Positions 25,581-34,749 are shown, counted from the stretch's first letter. The stretch is 64,000 bases of DNA from Candidatus Electrothrix communis (GCA_030644725.1 CP130629.1:985572-1049571), one strand, 5' to 3'. The notes: generated by a model not told the origin, from the sequence alone. Numbers and translations are program-made.

Positions 25581-26182
25581 GTTCTACCCCGTCCGTTTGT
25601 ACCGGAAACAGCAACAGTCACCAGGGGATTCAGGCGTGTTTCGCCGCCGTCAAGCACAATTGTCCTGGCAAGATAGGGAACGCTCAGCTTATAATCCACC
25701 GGTAGCGAGTCGAAAATCCGCATCACGTCCTCAGTGGACAAATCTTCCAGGCAGAGCTGAACAGCTTCACTGGCGGCCCATTCCCTCTCAGTGATTGAAT
25801 CTAACAGTGGCCCAGAAAGAATAGGCATATTTTCAATGCACTGCATGGCACGACCAAGAATACGATATTCATTTTCCGTATTTTCCGCCCAGGGGGTAAG
25901 AAGAAAATGGAGATCCAGGGGCAGATGCGCCTCGCCGTCACGATGCCCCATTGCCGCCCAGGCAGAACGCATGGTTTTATTGAAATCAACCCGGTATAAG
26001 AAAAGGGATAAGGAGGGTAAAGAACGTAAAGGGGAGCTGGTCGTGCTGTCAGCGAAATCTTCGGTGCGTACCAGCAGCACGCCCGTATTGGTCCCAGGCA
26101 CTGGCGGCTCTTCTTCAAAGCAACGGCGTAAATACCTTTCTATGCTGCTTGCGGCTAATGCGATACCAGTAAAATCTGCCAT
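25577..26182 (-). CDS. DUF4255 protein (Pvc16/Afp16-like tube terminator/cap)
   Basis: The product is 201 aa with the DUF4255 pattern: IALAASSIERYLRRCF, SLPSLSLFLYRVDFNKTMRS, LPLDLHFLLTPWAENTENEY, LGRAMQCIENMPILSG, EREWAASEAVQLCLEDLSTE and DSLPVDYKLSVPYLARTIVL. In Afp and PVC the Pvc16-type protein ends the tube and governs particle length. It is the first gene of the eCIS operon here; the ATG at 26182 is followed downstream by overlapping genes, and a Fur-box-like sequence lies upstream. Confidence 0.93.
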   Translation of the reverse strand: MADFTGIALAASSIERYLRRCFEEEPPVPGTNTGVLLVRTEDFADSTTSSPLRSLPSLSLFLYRVDFNKTMRSAWAAMGHRDGEAHLPLDLHFLLTPWAENTENEYRILGRAMQCIENMPILSGPLLDSITEREWAASEAVQLCLEDLSTEDVMRIFDSLPVDYKLSVPYLARTIVLDGGETRLNPLVTVAVSGTNGRGRT

Positions 26183-26564
26183 GAAGGATTCTTTTTTCTA
26201 TAGAAATAACGAGCTAAAATGAATTTCCATCAGATGGATGAATAAAAAACATAGAAAACCTTAAAGGTCAATCATTATTTTAATAATTAAAGTATATTGA
26301 AAATGATTCACATTATCAGATTATCTGCAAAGATGGGGGGGGAAAGCATGCTGATTTGAGCAGAGGTTGTCTGCCTACTGACGATAACACTCTTAATTCG
26401 CGGTGCGAAATGCTGGAAGGTAAAGGAGGGTGCTGGAAATACGGTTTAAACGATATTACAAGGCGGTGCCCAACTTGGACATTTGACACGGGGGCAGAAG
26501 CAAGCATTGCAGTCCGGCCTGTCGCCAGTCTGCATGAAAAGCCTCTGCCACTCGCATTAAAGGA
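26183..26564. other. Leader region of the eCIS operon
   Basis: A 382-bp gap between the argS stop and the first eCIS gene. The 26200-26330 part is A+T rich and holds the likely eCIS promoter. The 26330-26560 part shows no gene I can support; short open frames there have no ribosome binding site or family resemblance. Confidence 0.5.
26299..26317 (-). promoter_or_regulatory. Fur-box-like site upstream of eCIS operon
   Basis: On the minus strand the sequence is GATAATGTGAATCATTTTC, which matches 16 of 19 positions of the classical Fur consensus GATAATGATAATCATTATC. It starts 117 bp before the first eCIS start codon in an A+T-rich region where TTTTCA and TAAAAT could serve as weak -35 and -10 elements, though their spacing is only 15 bp. 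If functional, Fur would repress the injection system when iron is plentiful. This is a motif match only. Confidence 0.5.
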
Positions 26565-28220
26565 TTACATCCTCTCCACTGCAGTTAAGCCAACCAGATC
26601 CAGCCCGTTAGCCAGCACGGCTTTGATACCCTGGCAAAGGCAGAGGCGTGCAGCAGTGAGCTGCTGATCTTCAGTTACCACCTTATGCTTATTATAGAAA
26701 GAATGAAAATTCCCGGCTAATTCCATAAGAAAGAAGATGATCCGGTGCGGAGCCAGATCAATGGCTGCATCAGCCACCAAGGCCGGGTAGGAGGCCAGGG
26801 TCTTGAGGAGCTGATACTCTTCCTCCTCCTGCAAGGGGGAGAGATCGGTTTCGGCCAGTACCGGCAGAGTAACACCTTTTTCCGCTGCCATCCGTTCAAT
26901 GGAGCAAAGCCGGGCATGGGCGTATTGGACATAGTAGACCGGATTTTCCTGGCTTTGGGCTGTGGCCAGTTCCAGATCAAATTCCAGCTGGGAATCCGGT
27001 TTGCGCATCAGGAAAAAGAAGCGGAGCGCATCAACGCCCACCTCGTCTACCAGCTCATCCACCGTGACAAAGGTGGCCTTACGGGTGGACATCTTGACCT
27101 GTTTACCGTCCCGCAACAGGGTGACAAACTGATACAGGACTACGTGGACCTTGGACTTATCAAGGCCCAAGGCCTCGATGCCAGCCAGAACATCAGGCAC
27201 AGTGGCAATATGGTCAGCCCCAAACACGTTGATCATCCAGTCAAAGCCGCGCCGAAACTTCTCACGATGGTAAGCGATGTCCGGTAGGCGATAGGTGGGC
27301 TCACCGGTATTTTTGATAATCACCCGGTCCTGTTCCATGCCGAATTCGCTGGTCTTGAACCAGGTTGCCTCGTCCTGCTCGTACACCAGCCCCTTGGCCC
27401 GGAGTTGGTCAACCACATCCTCAATCATACCCTCTTCATACAGGGTGTGCTCGTTATAGTAGGAATCAAAGGAAATACCGATGCGCTTCAGGGTGATATC
27501 AATATCAGCAAAGATGGCATCCTGTGCCCGTTTTCTGAAAATATCCTGCTTAGCATCCTGAAAACCATCTCCGGCTTCTTCAATCATGCCCTGGGCGATC
27601 TCATAAATATAATCTCCCTGATAACCGTCTTCCGGGAATTCATTTTCCAGGCCCAGCTTTTCCAGATAACGTGCCCGCAGGGAGTCGGCCAAGACCCGCA
27701 TCTGGCGACCTGCATTGTTGAAATAATATTCACGGGTGACGTCATGGCCGGTGGCCTTGAGCAGCCGGGCAATGGTATCCCCGAGGATGGCGTTGCGACC
27801 GTGGCCTACACTGAGGGGGCCGGTAGGGTTGGCACTGACAAACTCCACCATCACCTTTTTCCCCTTACCCACATCGGACAGACCAAAGGCCCTGCCTTGC
27901 TCGCTGATGGGCGCAAGCACGGTGCTCCAGACCGAAGGCTTGAGAAAGAGGTTCACAAAGCCCGGTCCGGCGATTTCCACCTTATCAAGCAATCCCTCAT
28001 CCTGGTTGAGCAGGTCCACCAGCTGTCCAGCAATCTCGCGGGGGTTGCGTTTTTCCTTCCCGGCCAGCACCATAGCAAAGTTGGTGGAAAAATCACCTTG
28101 ACCACCATGTCGGGGCACTTCCACGTTATAGAGGTTTGCAGCGGCATCGGACCAGAGGTTCTGTTCCACGCCCTGTTGAAAACATTGGTCAACCAGTGTC
28201 TTTACTTGGGATCGTATCAT
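26565..28220 (-). CDS. argS: Arginyl-tRNA synthetase
   Basis: The product is 551 aa, the normal size for bacterial class I ArgRS. It charges tRNA-Arg with arginine in the cytoplasm. Visible features are the N-terminal additional domain (FSTNFAMVLAGKEKRNP), the nucleotide-binding NPTGPLSVGHGRN at about 131-142, INVFGADHIATVPDVLAGIE, LLRDGKQVKMSTRKATFVTV with the KMSK-like KMSTR, and the anticodon-binding C-terminus ending GLDLVGLTAVERM. The first His of the usual HIGH-type signature is Ser here (SVGH), a mild oddity. It is monocistronic as far as the window shows. Confidence 0.97.
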   Translation of the reverse strand: MIRSQVKTLVDQCFQQGVEQNLWSDAAANLYNVEVPRHGGQGDFSTNFAMVLAGKEKRNPREIAGQLVDLLNQDEGLLDKVEIAGPGFVNLFLKPSVWSTVLAPISEQGRAFGLSDVGKGKKVMVEFVSANPTGPLSVGHGRNAILGDTIARLLKATGHDVTREYYFNNAGRQMRVLADSLRARYLEKLGLENEFPEDGYQGDYIYEIAQGMIEEAGDGFQDAKQDIFRKRAQDAIFADIDITLKRIGISFDSYYNEHTLYEEGMIEDVVDQLRAKGLVYEQDEATWFKTSEFGMEQDRVIIKNTGEPTYRLPDIAYHREKFRRGFDWMINVFGADHIATVPDVLAGIEALGLDKSKVHVVLYQFVTLLRDGKQVKMSTRKATFVTVDELVDEVGVDALRFFFLMRKPDSQLEFDLELATAQSQENPVYYVQYAHARLCSIERMAAEKGVTLPVLAETDLSPLQEEEEYQLLKTLASYPALVADAAIDLAPHRIIFFLMELAGNFHSFYNKHKVVTEDQQLTAARLCLCQGIKAVLANGLDLVGLTAVERM

Positions 28221-28472
28221 TATATTCGTTTATTGCTAAAATCTTTGTTTAATCTATTTGTTGAGCTATCAGCTCGTAACTTCTCAAAACGAGCAGGAAC
28301 GGCCCGAATAATCTCCGCCATTGTGAAGGGAGGAAGGGAGAACACCCGCTCTGGCTGTTCTATCAAGAAGGTCGCTGAGGTTTAGCTGGTTTCATAAAAC
28401 CTACTTTACAGTATTTTTAAACTGCTGCCTGCAAATTTTGAGAAGTGACTCTTTATTTCTCCCACACTGACA

Positions 28473-30206
28473 TCAAGAACGGCGACCATGATTTTTTTTC
28501 CTCTTCCACTCCACCGGCCCGGTCAGCACCGCCTTTTGTCGTTCCCGCGCCTGGGCATCCTGTTCTGCAAAACAAGGCTGACCGGTAAAAGGGTTCTCGC
28601 CGGTCCAGTACATAAGGGTGGACCAGGTTGAGGGAGTGGGGGTGAAGATCTGCACCTGACGGGGAAGCACCTTGAGCTCCTTTTGGGCGAAATTCTTCAT
28701 AGCCTGCATATCCTGCTGGCGACAGCCGGGATGGGCCGCAATGATGTAATAGGTGAGGAACTGCTTGAGCCCCTCCGCTGCACTCATCTTATTGAAGAGA
28801 TCCCGGAAACGGAGCAGACTTTCCCGGCCCGGCTTGCCCATACAGGCCAAGACATTATCCTGACAATGCTCCGGAGCCACCTTCATCTGACCGGATACAT
28901 GGTGGCGCACCACCTGGCGCAAATACTTAAGCCCGTTTTTATGATCAGCCAAGATCAGGTCATAACGGATGCCGGACGACACCACCACCTGCTTCACCCC
29001 TTTGAGTTGGCGGAGTTCTTCCAACAGGCGAAGCTGTTCGCTATGATCAACCTGCATTGCTTTGCATTTCTGGGGAAAGAGGCAGCGTTTATCCGAGCAA
29101 CTGCCTTTGTTCAGCTTTTTTCGGCATTCCACCCCGTACATATTGGCTGTGGGGCCGCCCACGTCGTGGATTCTGCCCTTAAAGGCCGGATGATCAATCA
29201 GCCCTTTGGCCTCGTTAACAATGGACTTCCTGCTCCGCTGAACAACGGTCCGCCCCTGATGGACAGCAATAGCGCAGAAATTGCATTCACCGTAACAGCC
29301 TCGATGGGTAGCAAGAGAGAACCTGATTGTTTCTAGGGCCCGTACATCCCCCTGCGGTTGATGAAAAGGATGTAGATCCAGCTGATAATCCAGACTGTGG
29401 ACATGATCCAGTTCTGCCGGGGAAAGATGGTGTTGCGGCGGATTCTGGATCAACCAGCGGGTGCCGTGCAGCTGGGCCAGCCCCTCAGCGTTGAGGGGGT
29501 CGTTATTTTCATAAAAACGGCGGAACATCTTGGTGAAGGCCTTTTTGGCCTGCTTGCCAACACCGGAAACCTCATCAAAGGCAGGCAGGGCCAGGTACTC
29601 TGCTGGTCGTTCCGGGGCAGAATAACAGAGGCCGCGAATACTGTGCGGATCGTTGCCCTCTTTAAGGGCGGTAGCCAGTTCAACCACGGCCCGCTCCGCC
29701 ATACCGTACAGGAGGAAATCCGCCTTGGCATCCAGAAGGATGGAACGACGCACGGCATTGGACCAGTAATCATAATGGGCAATGCGGCGGAGGCTGGCTT
29801 CGATGCCGCCGAGAACAACAGGGCAGGTATTTTTAAATTTGCTGCGGATCAGGTTGGCGTAGATCAGCACGGCCCGGTCCGGTCTGCGCTTATTGATGCC
29901 ACCGGGAGTGTAGTCGTCCTTTTTGCGTTTGCGTCCGGAGGCGGTGAGGTTAGCCACCATGGAATCGACACAGCCTCCGCTCACGCCCCAGAAGAGCCTG
30001 GGTTCCCCGAGACGGCAGATGTCATCGCCTTGCAGGTCGGGCTGGGCAATTATCCCGACTCGGAATCCGGCATCGGTCAGGACGCGACCGATCACGGCTG
30101 TGCCGATAAAGGGGGAGTCGATATAGGCATCGCCGCTGACGAGGATGATGTCTGGGCGGTCCCAGCCGAGTTGGTTGAGTTCTTTTTTGGTGGTGGGTAG
30201 GAACAT
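28473..30206 (-). CDS. YgiQ-family radical SAM protein (UPF0313)
   Basis: The product is 577 aa. The radical SAM cluster motif is HRGCYGECNFCA with cysteines at 304, 308 and 311. The N-terminal cobalamin-like domain has ILVSGDAYIDSPFIGTAVIG and VLGGIEASLRRIAHYDYWSN. The C-terminus has VAPEHCQDNVLACMGKPG and FTPTPSTWSTLMYWTGENPF, typical of the family. The reaction of YgiQ proteins is not known to me. The fragment VECRKKLNKGSCSDKRCLFP adds further cysteines. No partner gene is nearby. Confidence 0.93.
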   Translation of the reverse strand: MFLPTTKKELNQLGWDRPDIILVSGDAYIDSPFIGTAVIGRVLTDAGFRVGIIAQPDLQGDDICRLGEPRLFWGVSGGCVDSMVANLTASGRKRKKDDYTPGGINKRRPDRAVLIYANLIRSKFKNTCPVVLGGIEASLRRIAHYDYWSNAVRRSILLDAKADFLLYGMAERAVVELATALKEGNDPHSIRGLCYSAPERPAEYLALPAFDEVSGVGKQAKKAFTKMFRRFYENNDPLNAEGLAQLHGTRWLIQNPPQHHLSPAELDHVHSLDYQLDLHPFHQPQGDVRALETIRFSLATHRGCYGECNFCAIAVHQGRTVVQRSRKSIVNEAKGLIDHPAFKGRIHDVGGPTANMYGVECRKKLNKGSCSDKRCLFPQKCKAMQVDHSEQLRLLEELRQLKGVKQVVVSSGIRYDLILADHKNGLKYLRQVVRHHVSGQMKVAPEHCQDNVLACMGKPGRESLLRFRDLFNKMSAAEGLKQFLTYYIIAAHPGCRQQDMQAMKNFAQKELKVLPRQVQIFTPTPSTWSTLMYWTGENPFTGQPCFAEQDAQARERQKAVLTGPVEWKRKKNHGRRS

Positions 30207-30290
30207 AGTTTTATAAAAAATATGCCCGGCGCGTTGCGCTGGGCTGGTATATATTTTCCCTTCAGGACAGGAGAAGGCCTATGGCCTTCA

Positions 30291-30460
30291 CCCCGAAGGG
30301 GTAAGATTTAACGAGCATAGGGTGACACCCTGTGCGGAGTGATTAAAAAAACACCACCCCGCGATAAATCACGGGGCTCTAATCGGATGTCCCTACGGGA
30401 CAATGAAGGCCGTCCCGGAGGGACGAAGCGAACATAGCCCAGGGTTTTAACCCTGGGCCT
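30291..30460. repeat. Long direct repeat, left copy, next to STAND NTPase gene
   Basis: About 170 bp containing, in order, AGCATAGGGT...ACACCCTGTG, CCCGCGATAAATCACGGGGC, TGTCCCTACGGGACAATG, a GTCCCGGAGGGAC hairpin and AGCCCAGGGTTTTAACCCTG. The right copy at 32791-32974 has the same modules in the same orientation with scattered differences. Non-coding; lies downstream of the STAND gene. Confidence 0.8.
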
Positions 30461-30487
30461 CCTGCGCGGAATCCCGGAAACACCACG

Positions 30488-30510
30488 GGCGGTTCGCGAA
30501 CCGCCCCTAC
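30488..30510. repeat. Small palindrome GGGCGGTTCGCGAACCGCCC
   Basis: A perfect 20-bp palindrome followed by CTAC, overlapping the end of the STAND gene. Related in style to the GTAGGGGC/GCCCCTAC family. Confidence 0.6.
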
Positions 30511-32768
30511 GCCCCTTGCCGCTTTGCTCGCACCTGTTCCAGGCCATCACGCCATTCATCCAGCTTAGGATGAACGATGGGTTCTGCAATCTCTACGGCC
30601 AGGGTAATATATTCCTCTGCCTGGGCAAGGTCGCCCATATCTTCATAGGTGAGACCTATGTTCCGGCACGACCTTGCTTCTCCAGCCCGGTAACCCAGCT
30701 CCCGCCGTATCGCCAAGGATTCTTTACTGTACTCCAACGCCTTGCTATACTCACCCTGCACACGGTGAATCATAGCAATGTTATTCAGGGTTATGCTTTC
30801 TCCTTTCCTGGTGCCAGTTTCCCTTCTGATAGGTAAACATTGCTTATAATACTGCAAGGCTTGGTCATACTCACCCTGCTTTCTGTAAAACTCGCCAATA
30901 TTATTCAGGGTCACACCTTCCCCTTGCCGGTCGCCGACCTCCTGCGCAATCGTCAGGCTCTGCTGATATGTCTGCAATGCCTGCTCGTACCTACCCTGTT
31001 GCCGATAGATCAGGGCGATGTTGTTCAAGGTTCTGCCCTCTTCTTGCTTGTGTTTCAGCTCGCGCCAGATGGGCAGGCTTTGCTCATACCAGATCAGGGC
31101 TTGGTCCTTATCCCCGCGATTGTCGCAGGTATATCCAAGCTTATTCAGGCACCAAGCCAAATCCCTGCGGTCGCCTGCCTTGCGGGCCGCAGTCAGGTTC
31201 ATCTCAAGGGCAGTCTGCCATTCCGACCAATGCCCCTGCCGCTCTAAGTAGATGTCAATTGCCCTGACCAACCCTTGCACCTCCTGCCACAACTCCCTAT
31301 CCAAACAGCTTTCTATCAGCCGCAGGCAGTGAACCCGTTCCTCATCCAGCAGGGCATATCCGGGCAGGCCAGCTGCACTCTGTGTCCGGCAAAATGCGAT
31401 ATAATAGCCAGCCAGTCGCTCCAGGTCTTCTCTACTCAAGGGCTGTTCGCTCCGGGCAAAGGTCTGGATCAGGGCATGGCTGACCTGCCAGCGTTGCCCC
31501 TGCCTTTCCAGCAGACCGTACAACACCAGCTCGTTCAGGGCATCGCAGGCTCGGAGTTCATCTGTATTAAGAAGGGCCATCAGCGGCTCACGCCCCAGCG
31601 GTGCAAAGGCCAGACAGCCTGCCATAGCCAGGGCAAGGCGGGCATCCTCGCTCACCTGATCCATACTGCGCCGCAAAAGCAGGGCCGCATTCTCGTCCTG
31701 GTGCTCGCCACTGCCCAGTCGTTGAAAAGGCACCTTGGCGAGAAAACGCAGATAGTCTGTTGCGCTCTCGCCCGTGTTGCGGAGATAATGGCCAGCAATG
31801 CGCAGGGCCAAGGGCCAGCCACCCAATCGTTTACATACGGCCCGCACCGTGGCCTCATCCGCCGTTGTAGGGGCACAGCATGCTGTGCCCCTACTGTAGA
31901 GCCGGAACGCCTCCTCGGCAGGCAGCTCGTCCAGCGGTTTAACCTCAAAAAGACGTCCCGGCGCATCACTCCGCTTCCGGCTGGTAATCAGCACCCCGCA
32001 GCCACCGCAACAGCGAAGCACGGCAGGCAGGTCGTCAGCCTCCTCAGCCCCGTCCAGGATAATCAGGGCCTGCTTGTTAGCCAGCAAATGGCAGACGGCC
32101 TCGGGGTTGCTGTCCTGCGCATCATCGCTGTAACTGCGCACCAAGTGGTCAAAAGCGAGGCTGACATCCTTACGGCCATAAAAGGAGTAGAAGAGCAGGC
32201 CGTCCGGGAAACAGGCAGGGGGCTTGCCGTCAGGACTCAGTTCCCAAGCAACCCGTGAGGCCAGGGCGGTCTTGCCAATACCGCCGGGTCCGCAGAGCGT
32301 GACCACCTTACCGGGTTGGAGTGCGGCCAATACATCATTCAGCAGCTCCTTCCTGCCGACAAGATGCTCTGCCTGCTTGGGCCGCTGTAAGGGGATGCCC
32401 TGCGGGGTGCGGGGATAGTTATTGATGATAACGTCACCACCTACATCCCGACCAACCGCCACACCGCTCTGTCCGGCAGCAACTCCTCCGTTCTGCGCTA
32501 CTCCCCCGGAACCCCTGTTGCTTGCAGAGTCCCCGTTATAGTTGGTTTGCTGACCAATGGGATGATCACCCAGCGCATTGCTCTGATCCCCACTGCCGCT
32601 GTTGGTAAATGTATTGCTGACAGACGGGGCGTACTCTTTACGCAAGCGAGGCGCGAACAGCTTGGTTACGAGGAAGTACAGAACACCAAGCCCTGTTAAC
32701 CCGGCCCCGCTCCATGTCACCTCGGGATGATCAATAAAATATTGCAAATGGTCAGCAATCCATTCCAT
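30507..32768 (-). CDS. Membrane-anchored STAND (NB-ARC-like) NTPase with TPR repeats
   Basis: The product is 753 aa from ATG 32768; a TTG six codons earlier (32786) is an alternative. A membrane segment at about residues 19-38 is followed by a Gly/Asn/Ser-rich linker. The NTPase has Walker A GPGGIGKT at 160-167, Walker B ALIILDGAEEADDLP and GVLITSRKRSD, then a winged-helix part. At least five TPRs follow (LNNIALIYRQQGRYEQALQT and similar). STAND proteins sense a ligand with their repeats and oligomerise on ATP; many serve in signalling or phage defence, but no effector domain is visible. Around residue 300 the coding sequence includes a 28-bp perfect palindrome read as GTACCAPT. The gene lies between two long direct repeats. 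Confidence 0.88.
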   Translation of the reverse strand: MEWIADHLQYFIDHPEVTWSGAGLTGLGVLYFLVTKLFAPRLRKEYAPSVSNTFTNSGSGDQSNALGDHPIGQQTNYNGDSASNRGSGGVAQNGGVAAGQSGVAVGRDVGGDVIINNYPRTPQGIPLQRPKQAEHLVGRKELLNDVLAALQPGKVVTLCGPGGIGKTALASRVAWELSPDGKPPACFPDGLLFYSFYGRKDVSLAFDHLVRSYSDDAQDSNPEAVCHLLANKQALIILDGAEEADDLPAVLRCCGGCGVLITSRKRSDAPGRLFEVKPLDELPAEEAFRLYSRGTACCAPTTADEATVRAVCKRLGGWPLALRIAGHYLRNTGESATDYLRFLAKVPFQRLGSGEHQDENAALLLRRSMDQVSEDARLALAMAGCLAFAPLGREPLMALLNTDELRACDALNELVLYGLLERQGQRWQVSHALIQTFARSEQPLSREDLERLAGYYIAFCRTQSAAGLPGYALLDEERVHCLRLIESCLDRELWQEVQGLVRAIDIYLERQGHWSEWQTALEMNLTAARKAGDRRDLAWCLNKLGYTCDNRGDKDQALIWYEQSLPIWRELKHKQEEGRTLNNIALIYRQQGRYEQALQTYQQSLTIAQEVGDRQGEGVTLNNIGEFYRKQGEYDQALQYYKQCLPIRRETGTRKGESITLNNIAMIHRVQGEYSKALEYSKESLAIRRELGYRAGEARSCRNIGLTYEDMGDLAQAEEYITLAVEIAEPIVHPKLDEWRDGLEQVRAKRQGA
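31867..31894. repeat. 28-bp perfect palindrome within coding sequence
   Basis: GTAGGGGCACAGCA joined to its exact reverse complement. It lies inside the STAND gene and is read through in frame (RGTACCAPT). A near-identical element lies between guaB and guaA at 55478-55505. Confidence 0.85.
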
Positions 32769-32790
32769 ATTATTGCGAATCTCCAACTCA

Positions 32791-32974
32791 CCCGAAAGGG
32801 TTAATATTTAACAAGCATAGGGTAACACCCTGTGTGAACTGGATAAAAAACCAACGACACGCTCCCCCGCGATAAGATAAATCACGGGGCTATTATCGGC
32901 TGTCCCTCCGGGACAATGGAGACCCGCCGTCCCGGAGGGACGCACCATAAATAGCCCAGAGTTTTAACTCTGGG
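32791..32974. repeat. Long direct repeat, right copy, upstream of STAND NTPase gene
   Basis: Same modules and orientation as 30291-30460, about 184 bp. It ends some 25 bp before the rlmH stop and forms most of the upstream region of the STAND gene, so the promoter of that gene may lie in the repeat. Confidence 0.8.
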
Positions 32975-32998
32975 TACTGGACGTTATGTCCGCTCAGA

Positions 32999-33466
32999 TT
33001 ATTTATGATAATTATGCCCGGATTTAATAGAACAAGCCCGATAAAGCTGTTCCAAAAGGATAAACCGGGTCATTTCATGGGTAAAGGTAAGGCGTGACAA
33101 CGACCAGATCTGATCGGCCTGTTGGCGTACCTGTTGGTCCAACCCGAGATGGCCACCGATAAGAAAACAAAGCGTTTGTACTCCACGATCTTCCCAGGAT
33201 TGAAGAGCAGCAGCTATTTCTTCCGAGGTCTGCTCACGTCCTGTGGGATCCAAGGCCACAGTCAACGAGGCAGAGGCAGCATGACTGAGCAGCTGTTCTC
33301 CTTCCCGAGCCATGATAACCTGATCCGCGTCATTTTTTGCATACCTGCTTTTGAGCACCTTGATTTCTATGGGCAGATAGCGCCGTAATCTACCTGCATA
33401 GTCCTGTATTGCCTGATCCAGGTATTTTTCTTTTGTTTTCCCAAGAAAAGGAAGATGAATTTTCAT
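32999..33466 (-). CDS. rlmH: 23S rRNA (pseudouridine1915-N3)-methyltransferase RlmH
   Basis: The product is 155 aa from ATG 33466, the family's usual length; a GTG three codons earlier is less likely. SPOUT-family features are LDPTGREQTSEEIA, the knot loop FLIGGHLGLDQ, LTFTHEMTRFILLEQLYRA and the conserved end SGHNYHK. It methylates pseudouridine 1915 in helix 69 of 23S rRNA in assembled 70S ribosomes. Alone, between the repeat-flanked STAND gene and an unannotated gap. Confidence 0.95.
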   Translation of the reverse strand: MKIHLPFLGKTKEKYLDQAIQDYAGRLRRYLPIEIKVLKSRYAKNDADQVIMAREGEQLLSHAASASLTVALDPTGREQTSEEIAAALQSWEDRGVQTLCFLIGGHLGLDQQVRQQADQIWSLSRLTFTHEMTRFILLEQLYRACSIKSGHNYHK

Positions 33467-33661
33467 AGCAAACACTTTTTCTTTTAAAAGAGACCATTAA
33501 ACAATGTACCAACGGAAATATAAAAACGATAATAGGTCTCATGAGTCATTAAATCCGCTCTTGTGGTAGGAAAAAACTACACATGTGGTACAATTTGTTA
33601 TACCATTAAAATTAAGAGGGAGATTAACGTAACAACACAAACAATAAAAGGGGTGAACAAA

Positions 33662-33787
33662 ATGGAACATCGCGAAGCAGTCCGCATCTTGATGCTAAGT
33701 CCTTTTTATTTCCGTATAATTGTAAAAGAGCGGCTCAAGCTGATCAAGAGGTACTGCCGTGAGATTACAGATCAACCGCTTTCGTAA
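33662..33787 (+). CDS. Possible small protein, 41 aa
   Basis: ATG at 33662 follows AAAGGGGTGAACAAA, a usable ribosome binding site. The 41-residue product (MEHREAVRILMLSPFYFRI, then KERLKLIKRYCREI) reads as two amphipathic helices with a basic end. The composition is protein-like and the frame is preceded by an A+T-rich region with possible promoter elements. I recall no named family. It could be a small regulatory or conserved hypothetical protein, or a chance frame. Confidence 0.45.
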   Translation: MEHREAVRILMLSPFYFRIIVKERLKLIKRYCREITDQPLS

Positions 33788-33980
33788 TCACAATTACCAG
33801 GAACAATACCAGAAAATCTTTAAAAATGAGCTGAAATTAATTTTTTCTCATTTCGCAACATCAAGTACAGGAGAAGGACGTACGGCTCATTTTCTCTGAG
33901 CACAACCAAGGGAGGAAATGAGGAACAGGCTTCACATAACACTTGTTCTGTGGAGTTAGAAGTCAACAGCGAGATATAAC

Positions 33981-34523
33981 ATGGAACGAAATATTTGGTT
34001 GATGATGGTTAATCAGCATGGTAAAGGCTTGTATAAAAAAGGATATCTCGGCAGAGAAGTGCATGAATTCGAAATTGAAGCAGCTCTTGAAGCGCAGCGA
34101 GTTTTTGCCGAGATGACCAATAATGATAAAATCCGCATTACCAGCATGGAATTTACAACTCCACCTGAAGGGTCGACATATCGAACTATTACCGAGCCTA
34201 TTCACCGTAAAATCACTGCTGCACCGAGTATCATGGAATCAGCATGGGTGAATGTCTGGCACTCTGTTGCCGAGGCCAGCTTTCTTATTTCCTCTGGCAC
34301 GCCTAAAATCATGTCTTTTTTTGATGAATATGGGATTACAGGCATGGCAGCCTACCTTGCCTTTTGTCGAGAATGTCGTGACTGGAGCCCGTCACCGAAA
34401 ATGTTTCGTGAATTATCGTTTGCAGAACAGGACGCATGGCAGGAGGCTGAGACTGTTGCCGCTCAGATTATGGCTGCAGGATTTACAGAGCTGAATTATC
34501 ACCCAAGTGAAACAGAGCATTAA
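33981..34523 (+). CDS. Hypothetical protein, 180 aa
   Basis: Begins MERNIWLMMVNQHGKGLYKK. It is a soluble, mixed alpha/beta sequence. The middle has TPPEGSTYRTITEPIHRKI and ESAWVNVWHSVAEASFLISS, and the C-terminus CRECRDWSPSPKMFRELSFA. No signal peptide, membrane segment or catalytic motif I recognise. A clear rho-independent terminator follows 40 bp downstream, which supports a real single-gene transcript. Function unknown. Confidence 0.7.
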   Translation: MERNIWLMMVNQHGKGLYKKGYLGREVHEFEIEAALEAQRVFAEMTNNDKIRITSMEFTTPPEGSTYRTITEPIHRKITAAPSIMESAWVNVWHSVAEASFLISSGTPKIMSFFDEYGITGMAAYLAFCRECRDWSPSPKMFRELSFAEQDAWQEAETVAAQIMAAGFTELNYHPSETEH

Positions 34524-34562
34524 TTTTGATGGTTTTGTAAAAAACCCAATTATTCAAAAACA

Positions 34563-34604
34563 AGCCCCGTAGCTCATTGAGTTATGGGGCTGATTGTATT
34601 TTTT
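34563..34604 (+). terminator. Rho-independent terminator after hypothetical gene
   Basis: AGCCCC...GGGGCT hairpin (34563-34591) followed by a T-rich stretch, TGTATTTTTT. Located 40 bp after the stop at 34523. Confidence 0.8.
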
Positions 34605-34714
34605 GGACTTTTTATGAAATTATCAAAATTGAGCAAGAGAAACCAAATCAGCAATAGCATAGACCATGTCATTGAAAGGGCGTGAGGATGCATTCCAATC
34701 GGAAAATGATCAAC

Positions 34715-34749
34715 AAAAAAGGCATCTCCCGGTAACCGGGAGATGCCTT
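34715..34749 (-). terminator. Rho-independent terminator of the ABC/GldG/DUF4340 operon
   Basis: A 31-nt palindrome, stem AAGGCATCTCCCGGT with its complement, preceded on the plus strand by a run of A that becomes the U tract of the minus-strand transcript. It lies 37 bp after the DUF4340 stop. Confidence 0.88.

Noticed and set aside
26316-26507. Minus-strand 63-codon frame upstream of the eCIS operon
   Set aside because: Composition is not protein-like and no ribosome binding site is seen.
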